Origin: Firmicutes bacterium CAG:534
GTDB taxonomy: Bacteria > Bacillota > Clostridia > Lachnospirales > Lachnospiraceae
DNA length: 14,646 bases
Assembly (NCBI GenBank): GCA_000436115.1
Contig: FR894525.1
Location: forward strand, 94,897-109,542
Reading direction: 5' to 3'
Part shown: in pieces, positions 1 to 7,609 of the stretch
Layout: each line of letters begins with the position of its first letter
How positions within the stretch are numbered: position 1 is the first letter of the stretch
The notes under the pieces: model-generated
Told to the model about the DNA's origin: nothing
The model's database searches: none
The model's input: the letters and a program-made list of their open reading frames with translations, nothing else
Translations under genes and position numbers: made by a program

Positions 1-2
1 AC

Positions 3-1133
3 GAAGAAGGGGAGGCAACAATAACGATCTGGCATGATAAGGAAGATGCAGTGACACAGGTTCTGGAGGATGCATTATCCGAGCTTGAGCCGGAGATCCA
101 TGTGGTTCTGGAAAAGAAAAGTGATTTGACAGAAACACTAAAAATGGTGGGAAATGATCCTAAGGCAGCGCCGGACATGTATCTGTTTGCCCATGACAAA
201 ATTGGCGTCTATGCAGAAATGGGAATCCTGGCACCTGTTACCGATATTCTTCCCGCACAGGAGCTGGATGCTTATATGGACAATACGATAGAGGCGGCGT
301 CCTATAAGGGAACAGTCTATCAGCTTCCGATTTATTATGAAACCTTACTGTTTATGTACAACCGACGGTATATGAGTGATGAGAAGGTGCCGACGACTAC
401 AGAAGAGCTTTATGCCTATATGCAGGAAAAAACCAAAGGTGGACATTATGGCTTTGTAGAGCAGCATAGTACCCCTTATTATGCGGCTGGGTGGATCAAT
501 GGATTTGGAGGTTACCTGCTGAACGACCAAGGGGTTCCGGGACTTAATCTGCCTGAAACGGAAAAAGCGCTGGCTTATCATAAAAAATTTGTGGATCTCA
601 TGCCGGGAGAGACCGAATATGCAACAGTGAACACGTTGTTTAAAGAAGGAATGGCGCATGCGACTATTGCGGGGCCGTGGCTGATTCCAACCGTACGGGA
701 AAGCGGGATGGATGTGGGAATTGCACCGATGCCGGTGATTGATGAAACAGGAACACCGATTTCTCCTTATATGGGAGTGCAGGGAATCCAGGTTCTGAAA
801 AATGCAGCAGAAAAGAAGCCAGAGGCCGTGGAGAAGGTACTGCGTGTGCTGATGAAGGATGAGGTTGGTATCGAGCTTGCAATGGCAAGCGGGTGTGCAC
901 CGGCAAAGGAGTCCTGTTATGAACAGGAAAGCGTGACGGATGATGAGGTGGTTATGGCAATGAAGGAAACGGCAGAAAATGCGGTTCCGATGCCCAATCT
1001 TCCTGAAATGGATGTCATGTGGACGGTGACGGGAACGCTGCTGACTGATGTAAACATGAGTGGCAAGGATATCACGGAAAGTGCGGACAAGGCTGAGGCA
1101 GAGGCCTTCCGGCTGATTGAAAATATGAAGTAA
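3..1133 (+). CDS. Maltodextrin-type ABC transporter solute-binding protein (5' end missing)
   Basis: The frame is open from the left edge (first full codon at 3, reading EEGEATITIWHD), so the true start and the lipoprotein signal peptide lie outside the window; an internal GTG at 51 is not a credible start. About 376 residues are present, close to a mature family-1 extracellular solute-binding protein. Features typical of MalE/MdxE-like proteins are the opening strand TITIWHD, the segment YETLLFMYNRRYM, the aromatic stretch YYAAGWINGFGGYLL and the block IAGPWLIP. The protein should sit outside the membrane and hand oligosaccharides to the two permeases that follow. The maltodextrin specificity is inferred mainly from the downstream GH13 enzyme and permeases. 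The gap to the first permease gene is 45 bases. Family assignment is firm; the exact substrate is less so. Confidence 0.85.
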   Translation, partial: EEGEATITIWHDKEDAVTQVLEDALSELEPEIHVVLEKKSDLTETLKMVGNDPKAAPDMYLFAHDKIGVYAEMGILAPVTDILPAQELDAYMDNTIEAASYKGTVYQLPIYYETLLFMYNRRYMSDEKVPTTTEELYAYMQEKTKGGHYGFVEQHSTPYYAAGWINGFGGYLLNDQGVPGLNLPETEKALAYHKKFVDLMPGETEYATVNTLFKEGMAHATIAGPWLIPTVRESGMDVGIAPMPVIDETGTPISPYMGVQGIQVLKNAAEKKPEAVEKVLRVLMKDEVGIELAMASGCAPAKESCYEQESVTDDEVVMAMKETAENAVPMPNLPEMDVMWTVTGTLLTDVNMSGKDITESADKAEAEAFRLIENMK

Positions 1134-1178
1134 CGAAATTGACGGAACATACAGGAAGAATTTCCGGGGAAACAAAAC

Positions 1179-2108
1179 ATGAAAAAGCAACAATGCACGA
1201 TCAGGGAGAAGAAAAAAATCAGAAGGGAAACAATATCAGCATACGGGCAGTCACTGCCTTCAATTCTGCTGATCCTGTTGATTGTTATTTTTCCCATTAT
1301 GTATACAGGATATATTTCATTGACGAACATGAATGTATATCACTGGAATAATTATGAGCTGATTGGATTGGAAAACTATAAGGAGGCTCTTCTGGTCTTT
1401 GATAATGGTTTTCTCACAGCTTTATTTGTAACGATACTCTGGACAATCGTGAACATGGTATTACAGCTTGTGATTGCCTATGGAATCGCTGCGCTTCTCA
1501 ATATAAATGGTCTCAGGCTGAGAAATCTGTACCGTACGCTTCTGATCTTTCCGTGGGCGATGCCGGGCTATGTGTCCATTCTGTTGTGGAAAACCGGAAT
1601 GTATAATTCACAGTTTGGTCTTCTGAATCAGTGGATTATAAAGCTGGGAGGAGAACCGGTACGGTGGCTGAACAGTAATATTCTCGCTTTTATCAGTTGT
1701 ACAGCGGTCAATCTCTGGCTGGCGCTGCCGTTTATGATTACCATTATCGATGGGGCCCTGCAGAGTCTTGACAAGAGCTTTTATGAGAGTGCGGTTCTGG
1801 ATGGCGCAACCTGGATGGAACAGACACGGTATATTACCATACCCATGATAAAGCCGATTATAGCGCCCTCTGTATTAATCACAACCTTTACGACCTTTAA
1901 GCAGTTTGATATCATTTATTTGCTGACACAGCAGGTGGGAGCCAAAACAGGGGCAGATATCCACACTATTCTTACCTATGCTTATGAAAAAGCGTTTATC
2001 ACCAACAATTATGGTTACAGCTCAGCCATTTCCATTCTGATTTTTGGAATGCTGATTGCCTTTTCTTTACTGACAGGTACAAATAACAGGAGGAGGACGA
2101 ATGAGTAA
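1179..2108 (+). CDS. Sugar ABC transporter permease, MalF type
   Basis: Integral membrane subunit of a CUT1 carbohydrate importer, 309 residues, with about six hydrophobic segments. The N-terminus is short and highly basic (KKQQ, REKKKIRR), consistent with a cytoplasmic start before the first membrane helix (SILLILLIVIFPIMYTGYIS). The EAA loop that contacts the ATPase is visible late in the protein as YESAVLDGATWMEQTRYITIP, matching the family pattern EAAxxDGA with a distal IxxP. The length is that of a plain six-helix permease, without the long N-terminal extension and extra helices of enterobacterial MalF. ATG 1179 is preceded by a GGGGA site at about 9 bases. The 3' end overlaps the next gene by 8 bases, which implies translational coupling. 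No ATPase is encoded in the operon, so a shared MsmX-like ATPase elsewhere is presumed. Confidence 0.9.
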   Translation: MKKQQCTIREKKKIRRETISAYGQSLPSILLILLIVIFPIMYTGYISLTNMNVYHWNNYELIGLENYKEALLVFDNGFLTALFVTILWTIVNMVLQLVIAYGIAALLNINGLRLRNLYRTLLIFPWAMPGYVSILLWKTGMYNSQFGLLNQWIIKLGGEPVRWLNSNILAFISCTAVNLWLALPFMITIIDGALQSLDKSFYESAVLDGATWMEQTRYITIPMIKPIIAPSVLITTFTTFKQFDIIYLLTQQVGAKTGADIHTILTYAYEKAFITNNYGYSSAISILIFGMLIAFSLLTGTNNRRRTNE

Positions 2109-2943
2109 GAAGAATAAACAGGGAGTCAGGCTTGTGATTGTCAATCTGTTCTTTCTGCTTCTCTGCTTTGGGGTGCTGATCCCGATTCTGTATGCATTTT
2201 CGGTATCTCTGAATGCAGAAAACAGTCTTCTTGGCGCTAATTTTTCTTTTTTGCCAAAGAAAATAACATTGCAGAATTATAAAGCCGTATTTACGGAAAA
2301 GCCGATCCTGCTCTGGTTTAAAAACAGTGTCATTCTGGCAGTAACAACTCTTGTGATTTCGCTGGGAACAGGAATTCCGGCAGCATATGCGTTTTCCAGG
2401 AAACAGTTTCCCGGAAGAAAGATGATCCTAAGGCTGCTGATCCTTCTGTATGCGTTTCCATCACTGTTATCCATGATGGCACTATATAAGCTTCTAAGTC
2501 CGTTGGGGCTGATTAATACCAAAACAGGACTGATTATTGTTTATACCGGAACGATGGCGGTATTTGCCCTGTGGAATATGAAGGGATATTTTGATACGAT
2601 TCCGGTTGAAATTGAAGAAGCAGCCAGAATTGACGGTGCAACGCAGTTCCGGCTTGTGACAAGGGTTGTATTGCCGCTTGCCAGACCGACCATAGCAGTA
2701 ACCGCCATGATGATTCTGGTATATGTATGGAATGAATATATTTTTGCAATTAATTTTATGACAGGCTCAGATACCTATACACTGGCAGCAGGATTGTATT
2801 CCCTGCAGGCAACGGAAATGAGCGGAAGCTGGCCGGTATTTTCAGCAGCATCCCTGGTGGTTTCCCTGCCGATCCTGATTGTATTTTTTGCAATGCAGAA
2901 AAACATGGCAACAGGACTGACCTCTGGTGGTGTGAAGGGTTAG
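2101..2943 (+). CDS. Sugar ABC transporter permease, MalG type
   Basis: Second membrane subunit of the importer, 280 residues, with six predicted hydrophobic segments. The EAA loop is well preserved (EIEEAARIDGATQFRLVTRVVLP) and marks it as the partner of the MalF-type protein. A MalG-like ending (FAMQKNMATGLTSGGVKG) is also present; this MATGLTxGAVKG tail is typical of maltose/maltodextrin MalG proteins and supports the maltodextrin assignment over other CUT1 sugars. The start ATG at 2101 lies inside the last codons of the upstream permease and has a very strong AGGAGGAGG site a few bases before it. The enzyme gene follows after 17 bases. Confidence 0.92.
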   Translation: MSKKNKQGVRLVIVNLFFLLLCFGVLIPILYAFSVSLNAENSLLGANFSFLPKKITLQNYKAVFTEKPILLWFKNSVILAVTTLVISLGTGIPAAYAFSRKQFPGRKMILRLLILLYAFPSLLSMMALYKLLSPLGLINTKTGLIIVYTGTMAVFALWNMKGYFDTIPVEIEEAARIDGATQFRLVTRVVLPLARPTIAVTAMMILVYVWNEYIFAINFMTGSDTYTLAAGLYSLQATEMSGSWPVFSAASLVVSLPILIVFFAMQKNMATGLTSGGVKG

Positions 2944-2960
2944 GGTAGAAACGAGGTTGT

Positions 2961-4715
2961 ATGAACAGAAGTGCAGTATTGCATATTCCTATGTCGCAGT
3001 ATGCTTATGGGATAGATGAAAAGCATGTAGCAATCCGTCTGAGAGCGGGACGGGGTGACCTTAAGACCTGCAGACTGTATTATGGGGACCGTGCCTGCAG
3101 ATTGACACCGGTTCTGTTTACCGCAAGGGAAATGTATGTGGAAGCCAGAACGGAAGAATTTGATTATTGGCAGGTGAAGCTTGCGGATCCTTACAGGAGA
3201 CTTTGTTATTATTTCCTGCTGGATGACGGCAATGAGCAGGTCTTATACTATAGCGACAGATTTGCCAAAGAGGCGGTGGATGACAGGTCCGAGTATTATC
3301 AGTTTCCCTTTAATCACAGGGCGGATATCGTGACACCGCCACAGTGGGTTCAGGATACCGTGATCTACAATATTTTCCCGGACAGCTTTGCCACCGGACG
3401 ACGTTATGTCAGCGGGCAGGAGACAGAGAAGGATTATGGACAGGAAACGGTTCATGGAAGGCTTGGAGGAACCATAAAGGGGATCACGGAAAACATAGAT
3501 TATCTGACAAAGCTTGGTGTCAATGCCATTTATATCAATCCGATCTTTGCCGCAGGGGAATACCATAAATATGATCTTCTGGACTATTTTCATATTGATC
3601 CCTGCTTTGGTACGGACGAGGAGTTTAAGGAGCTGGTGCAGCGCTGTCACAGGAAGGGAATCCGTGTTATTGTTGACGGTGTCTTTAATCATTGTGGATG
3701 GCACTTTAAGGCTTTTAATGATGTGGTGGAAAAAGGAGAAAATTCTCCTTACAGGGATTGGTTTTACCGGCTGGAATATCCGGTGGTACGTCCCGAGGAT
3801 CCGGAAACCTATCCCGGTTATGAATGCTTCGGATATGAGAGGATGATGCCGAAGCTGGCACTGGACCGGGATGAGACAGCAGATTATTTCTGTCAGGTAG
3901 GAAAGCACTGGATTGAAAAGTATGACATTGATGGCTGGCGGCTGGATGTAGCCAGTGAGATTAACGATGGGTTCTGGAGAAAATTCAGAAACGCAGTTAA
4001 GGAATGCAATAAGGATGCCATATTGATTGGGGAAGTCTGGGAAAGTGCCGGACACTGGCTGGATGGAACCATGTTTGATTCGACCATGAATTATGATTTC
4101 CGGAAGCATTGCAGGCGCTTTTTTGCAGAGGAAACCGCAGATGCCCTGGAGTTTGACAGCCGGGTGACGGATATGAGGATGCGTTACCGGGAACAGACTG
4201 TTTTTGCACAGTTAAATCTGCTTGACAGCCATGATGTGAGCCGTTTCCTCTCCCTTTGTAAGGATAGAAAAAGTTTCCGGCTGGCGGTGATTTTTCAGAT
4301 GACTTTCCCGGGAATGCCGTCGGTGTTTTATGGAGATGAGGCAGGAATTACCGGCATTTCGGAGGCAGAGTACAGAAGTCCCATGCCGTGGGATACGCTA
4401 GCGGAAACGGACGATCTTTTCTGCCTGTATCAGAGAGCGGTTGAGCTTCGCAAAAAGGAGCTGATCCTGAGACGGGGATCATACCGGACAGTCACAGCAG
4501 AAAGAGGCAGCATGCTTTACGGCTATGAGAGGTATCTTGGCAGTGAGAGGATATGCATTTTTTTGAATATGGAAGCTCATACAGCGGAGCTTTTGCCGGA
4601 ATGGCTGGAGGGAGAGATCCTGTGGCAGGAAGGACTGCAGGGAAAACAGCTGCAGGCCAGAGGATTTACAATTATAAAAGGTCAGAATGAAAAGAAAGAT
4701 AACAATAGACAGTGA
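2961..4715 (+). CDS. Cytoplasmic GH13 cyclomaltodextrinase / neopullulanase / maltogenic amylase
   Basis: Alpha-glucan hydrolase, 584 residues, the usual size for subfamily GH13_20. Residues 1-115 or so resemble the CBM34-type N-terminal domain that mediates dimers in this group (YAYGIDEKHVAIRLRAGRGD). The (beta/alpha)8 barrel follows. Conserved regions are all present: region I DGVFNH (239-244), region II GWRLDVA with nucleophile Asp329, region III GEVW with acid/base Glu358, and region IV SHD with Asp425. The MPKL motif at 296-299 is the region-V signature of neopullulanase/CDase enzymes. There is no signal peptide, so it should act inside the cell on imported maltodextrins, cyclodextrins or pullulan fragments, giving maltose, glucose or panose. 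Start ATG 2961 follows a GAGG site at short spacing. Which of the three overlapping EC activities dominates cannot be read from the sequence. Confidence 0.93.
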   Translation: MNRSAVLHIPMSQYAYGIDEKHVAIRLRAGRGDLKTCRLYYGDRACRLTPVLFTAREMYVEARTEEFDYWQVKLADPYRRLCYYFLLDDGNEQVLYYSDRFAKEAVDDRSEYYQFPFNHRADIVTPPQWVQDTVIYNIFPDSFATGRRYVSGQETEKDYGQETVHGRLGGTIKGITENIDYLTKLGVNAIYINPIFAAGEYHKYDLLDYFHIDPCFGTDEEFKELVQRCHRKGIRVIVDGVFNHCGWHFKAFNDVVEKGENSPYRDWFYRLEYPVVRPEDPETYPGYECFGYERMMPKLALDRDETADYFCQVGKHWIEKYDIDGWRLDVASEINDGFWRKFRNAVKECNKDAILIGEVWESAGHWLDGTMFDSTMNYDFRKHCRRFFAEETADALEFDSRVTDMRMRYREQTVFAQLNLLDSHDVSRFLSLCKDRKSFRLAVIFQMTFPGMPSVFYGDEAGITGISEAEYRSPMPWDTLAETDDLFCLYQRAVELRKKELILRRGSYRTVTAERGSMLYGYERYLGSERICIFLNMEAHTAELLPEWLEGEILWQEGLQGKQLQARGFTIIKGQNEKKDNNRQ

Positions 4716-4748
4716 ATAAAAGATAAGGAATAAACGACAGGAAAGGAT

Positions 4749-5768
4749 ATGGAACAGAAGGAAATGAGTGCAACGATCAGGGATGTGGCCAGATTGGCAG
4801 GAACTTCAACAGCAACCGTATCCAAGGTAATGAATGGTTCTTACTCCATATCGAAGGAAACGACAGACCGGGTGAGAAAGGTTATGGATGAACTGGATTA
4901 TCATCCGAATCTCAGGGCTAAGAATTTCGCCAGACAATCTGCAAAGACAATTATATTTGTGGCAGAGCTGGGTAAGAATACCGGCTTTTCCAATCCCCAT
5001 ATGTTTGAAATGATGTGCGGTCTGATGCATGTGCTGGAAGAAAAGGGATACACACTTATTGTCCGGAACATGCATGCGGAGGACTGCAGTCATTATATTC
5101 AGGAGGCGGCAGATTCCAAGCAGGCAGACGGCTTTGTCATACATGCTTCGGTGATATCGGAAAAACTGGATGAGATGATTTTTGAGAAGGGGATCCCACA
5201 TATTGTGATTGGTAATCCAAATTTCCAAAGCCATTTCTGTTGGATTGATATTAACAATCAGCTGGCAGGAGAACTGGCAGCAAGGCATCTGTTGGAAAGA
5301 GGCTGTCAGGAGGTTGCATTTATCGGAGGGAAACAGGAAGATAAAATCTCCATGCACAGGCTAAACGGCGTGATTGCGGTACTGAAAAAGCATGATGTGC
5401 TGCTTCCGAGAGAATATGTACAGAAGGGGGAGTCTGATTGTGAAAGCGGCTACCGGATGACAATGCAGCTTTTAGACAGCAGGAAGAGACCAGATGCGGT
5501 GATCTGTGCCAATAATTATATTGCTTATGGATGCGTGAGCGCACTTCATGACCGCGGAATTCTGATTCCGGAGGAGATCAGGATGATTACCTTTGACGAT
5601 TTTCCTTTCTCGAAGATCCTGCGTCCGATGCTGTCGGTAGTGGATATTGATGTTTACGATATGGGAATGCAGGCCGGTAAGTATATTCTGCAGAAGATCC
5701 GGAAGCCGAACATGTATATACAATCACATATTACGATCCCCTCACTGATTGTGAGGGACTCTACATGA
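4749..5768 (+). CDS. LacI/GalR-family transcriptional regulator, likely of the maltodextrin operon
   Basis: DNA-binding repressor-type protein, 339 residues. The N-terminal helix-turn-helix is clear: TIRDVARLAGTSTATVSKVM (9-28), with recognition helix around TATVSK (21-26), followed by hinge segment DYHPNLRAKNFARQ. The rest is a periplasmic-binding-protein-like effector domain, including FVIHASVISEKL, IGNPNF, VAFIGG and the late block MITFDDFPFSKILRPMLSVVDID typical of the family. Start ATG 4749 has an AGGAAAGGA site; an in-frame ATG six codons in (4764) is a weaker alternative. The gene sits 33 bases after the GH13 gene and before a hairpin terminator, so it is probably the last gene of the operon and may autoregulate. 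Resemblance to MalR-type regulators and context suggest a maltose or maltodextrin effector; that is inference. I see no convincing operator inside the window. Confidence 0.9.
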   Translation: MEQKEMSATIRDVARLAGTSTATVSKVMNGSYSISKETTDRVRKVMDELDYHPNLRAKNFARQSAKTIIFVAELGKNTGFSNPHMFEMMCGLMHVLEEKGYTLIVRNMHAEDCSHYIQEAADSKQADGFVIHASVISEKLDEMIFEKGIPHIVIGNPNFQSHFCWIDINNQLAGELAARHLLERGCQEVAFIGGKQEDKISMHRLNGVIAVLKKHDVLLPREYVQKGESDCESGYRMTMQLLDSRKRPDAVICANNYIAYGCVSALHDRGILIPEEIRMITFDDFPFSKILRPMLSVVDIDVYDMGMQAGKYILQKIRKPNMYIQSHITIPSLIVRDST

Positions 5769-5775
5769 AAAGGAG

Positions 5776-5797
5776 AGGCGTTGCTTTTGCAACGCCT
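5776..5797 (+). terminator. Hairpin terminator after the LacI-family gene
   Basis: A perfect 9-bp stem (AGGCGTTGC / GCAACGCCT) with a TTTT loop begins 8 bases after the regulator's stop codon. The downstream tract (GTTTACTTG) is only moderately T-rich, so termination may be incomplete. Position and stem quality support it as the end of the maltodextrin operon. Confidence 0.75.
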
Positions 5798-5892
5798 GTT
5801 TACTTGTGGGAAATAATATATAAAGACAGTTGCCGCACAAGTGCGCTTATTATGTCATTCGCAGTAGGAAATACGGGAACGGTACATTTTCC

Positions 5893-5920
5893 TTGAAAAA
5901 AGGGAGTGTTCATGTATAAT
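5893..5920 (+). promoter_or_regulatory. Sigma-A promoter of the ABC-F operon
   Basis: TTGAAA (5893-5898) and a consensus TATAAT (5915-5920) are separated by 16 bases. Transcription should start near 5927, giving a leader of about 40 bases before ATG 5968. That is too short for an antibiotic-type attenuator of the kind seen before resistance ABC-F genes. It is the only good promoter in the 199-base gap after the regulator gene. Confidence 0.7.
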
Positions 5921-5967
5921 AAATAGGGAAACTCTGAAAAATTATTAGGAAGCTATAGGAGAGTAAA

Positions 5968-7608
5968 ATGATTAGTGCAAACAACGTAACATACAGAGTG
6001 GGCAAGAAAGCCCTGTTTGAGGACGTTAATATTAAATTTACGGAAGGAAATTGTTATGGTCTGATCGGCGCAAACGGCGCAGGAAAATCTACCTTTTTAA
6101 AGATCCTTTCCGGCCAGCTTGAAACAACAAACGGAGAGATCGTGATTACACCCGGACAGCGGCTTTCCGTACTGGAGCAGGATCACTTCAAATATGATGC
6201 TTATCCTGTTATGGATGTGGTGATCATGGGAAATGAACGTCTTTATCAGATTATGAAGGAAAAGGATGCCATCTATGCGAAGGAAGATTTTACAGACGCG
6301 GATGGGATCCGCGCCAGCGAGCTTGAAGGAGAATTTGCAGAGATGGACGGCTGGGAGGCAGAATCAAACGCAGCCACCCTGTTAAACGGACTGGGAATAG
6401 ATACTTCCCTGCATTATACCATGATGAAGGATCTGGCAGGAAATGAAAAGGTAAAGGTACTGCTTGCAAAGGCTTTATTTGGAAATCCGGACATTCTGCT
6501 TCTGGATGAGCCTACCAATCACCTGGATCTGGACGCTATTGCATGGCTGGAAGAATTCCTGATCAACTTTGAAAATACAGTTATTGTGGTATCCCATGAC
6601 CGTTATTTCCTGAACAAGGTATGTACCCATACGGCAGATATTGATTATGGCAAGATCCAGCTTTATGCCGGAAATTACGATTTCTGGTATGAATCCAGCC
6701 AGCTTCTGATCAAACAGATGAAGGAAGCAAATAAGAAAAAGGAAGAGAAGATCAAGGAACTGCAGGAATTCATTTCCCGTTTCTCCGCAAATGCTTCCAA
6801 ATCCAAGCAGGCAACCTCCAGAAAACGTGCGCTGGAGAAGATCGAACTGGATGAGATCAGGCCTTCCAGCAGAAAATATCCTTATATTGATTTCAGACCG
6901 GACAGGGAAATCGGAAATGAAGTTCTTACAGTTGAAGGGCTGACCAAGACCATTAATGGAGAAAAGGTTTTGGATCATATTTCCTTTATTCTGGGACATG
7001 ATGATAAAGTTGCCTTTGTGGGAAGCAATGAACTGGCAAAGACTACGCTGTTTCAGATTTTGATGGGAGAAATGGAGCCTGATGAAGGAACCTATAAATG
7101 GGGTGTAACCACCTCCCAGACTTATTTCCCCAAGGATAATACAGCAGAATTTGATAATGATATGACGATCGTAGAATGGCTGACTGGATATTCCCCGGTA
7201 AAGGATGTGACCTATGTCCGCGGCTTCCTTGGAAGAATGCTGTTTGCAGGTGAGGATGGAGTAAAGAAGGTCAAGGTGTTATCCGGAGGAGAGAAGGTGC
7301 GCTGCCTCCTTTCCAAAATGATGATCAGCGGAGCAAACTGCCTGGTTTTAGACGAGCCTACCAATCATCTGGATATGGAGTCCATTACAGCGCTGAACAA
7401 CGGATTGATCAAATTCCCGGGTGTAGAGCTTTTTTCCTGTCATGATCATCAGTTTGTGCAGACAACAGCGAACCGTATTATGGAGATCCTTCCTGACGGA
7501 AGCCTGATCGATAAGATCACAACCTATGACGAATATCTGGAAAGTGACGAGATGGCAAGAAAGCGGACTGTTTATACCAAACAGGAAGAAGACGAAGAGG
7601 ACAACTAA
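5968..7608 (+). CDS. ABC-F family ATPase, YkpA/YbiT type
   Basis: Soluble protein of 546 residues with two ABC domains and no membrane segments, as in ribosome-associated ABC-F factors. NBD1 has Walker A GANGAGKST (34-42), a degenerate signature LAGNE (156-160), Walker B LLLDEP (177-182) and His210 of the SHDRYF switch. A Lys/Glu-rich linker of roughly 250-300 (ANKKKEEKIKELQE) is the helical arm that reaches the P-site tRNA region in this family. NBD2 has a degenerate Walker A GSNELAKTT (352-360), a canonical LSGGE (438-442), Walker B LVLDEP (459-464) and His492 in SCHDHQF. The tail is acidic (KQEEDEEDN). Start ATG 5968 follows AGGAGAG. The likely role is as a translation factor rather than a transporter. 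Antibiotic protection is not suggested: linker and leader do not look like the resistance subgroups. It leads a four-gene unit, and the next gene starts one base after its stop. Confidence 0.9.
   Translation: MISANNVTYRVGKKALFEDVNIKFTEGNCYGLIGANGAGKSTFLKILSGQLETTNGEIVITPGQRLSVLEQDHFKYDAYPVMDVVIMGNERLYQIMKEKDAIYAKEDFTDADGIRASELEGEFAEMDGWEAESNAATLLNGLGIDTSLHYTMMKDLAGNEKVKVLLAKALFGNPDILLLDEPTNHLDLDAIAWLEEFLINFENTVIVVSHDRYFLNKVCTHTADIDYGKIQLYAGNYDFWYESSQLLIKQMKEANKKKEEKIKELQEFISRFSANASKSKQATSRKRALEKIELDEIRPSSRKYPYIDFRPDREIGNEVLTVEGLTKTINGEKVLDHISFILGHDDKVAFVGSNELAKTTLFQILMGEMEPDEGTYKWGVTTSQTYFPKDNTAEFDNDMTIVEWLTGYSPVKDVTYVRGFLGRMLFAGEDGVKKVKVLSGGEKVRCLLSKMMISGANCLVLDEPTNHLDMESITALNNGLIKFPGVELFSCHDHQFVQTTANRIMEILPDGSLIDKITTYDEYLESDEMARKRTVYTKQEEDEEDN
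7594..7600 (+). promoter_or_regulatory. Ribosome-binding site that sets the PHP-HAD start
   Basis: GAAGAGG lies 9 bases before GTG 7610, inside the last codons of the ABC-F gene. It supports GTG 7610 over the in-frame upstream ATG at 7526. The upstream ATG would add 28 residues that merely read the ABC-F C-terminus in another frame and has no homology to PHP proteins. Confidence 0.65.
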
Positions 7609-7609
7609 G

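Noticed and set aside
1155..1174. Small inverted repeat (TTTCC / GGAAA) between the binding-protein and first permease genes as an attenuator reducing permease expression.
   Set aside because: The stem is only 5 bp with a 2-base loop and overlaps the ribosome-binding site; too weak to call.
345..1193. Long minus-strand frame (282 codons) opposite the solute-binding protein.
   Set aside because: Its residue pattern (many His, Cys, Arg, Phe) is that of an antisense shadow, and the + strand frame has clear family motifs. The same applies to 3243-4109 and other minus-strand frames.
5921..5967. Antibiotic-responsive attenuator or leader peptide before the ABC-F gene.
   Set aside because: The predicted leader is about 40 bases with no stem-loops or leader ORF, and the protein groups with YkpA/YbiT-like housekeeping members.
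7526..7609. Upstream ATG in frame with the PHP-HAD gene, adding 28 residues and overlapping the ABC-F gene by 83 bases.
   Set aside because: The extra residues are the ABC-F C-terminus read in another frame, with no PHP similarity. GTG 7610 has a good ribosome-binding site and puts DLHVHS near the N-terminus as in relatives.
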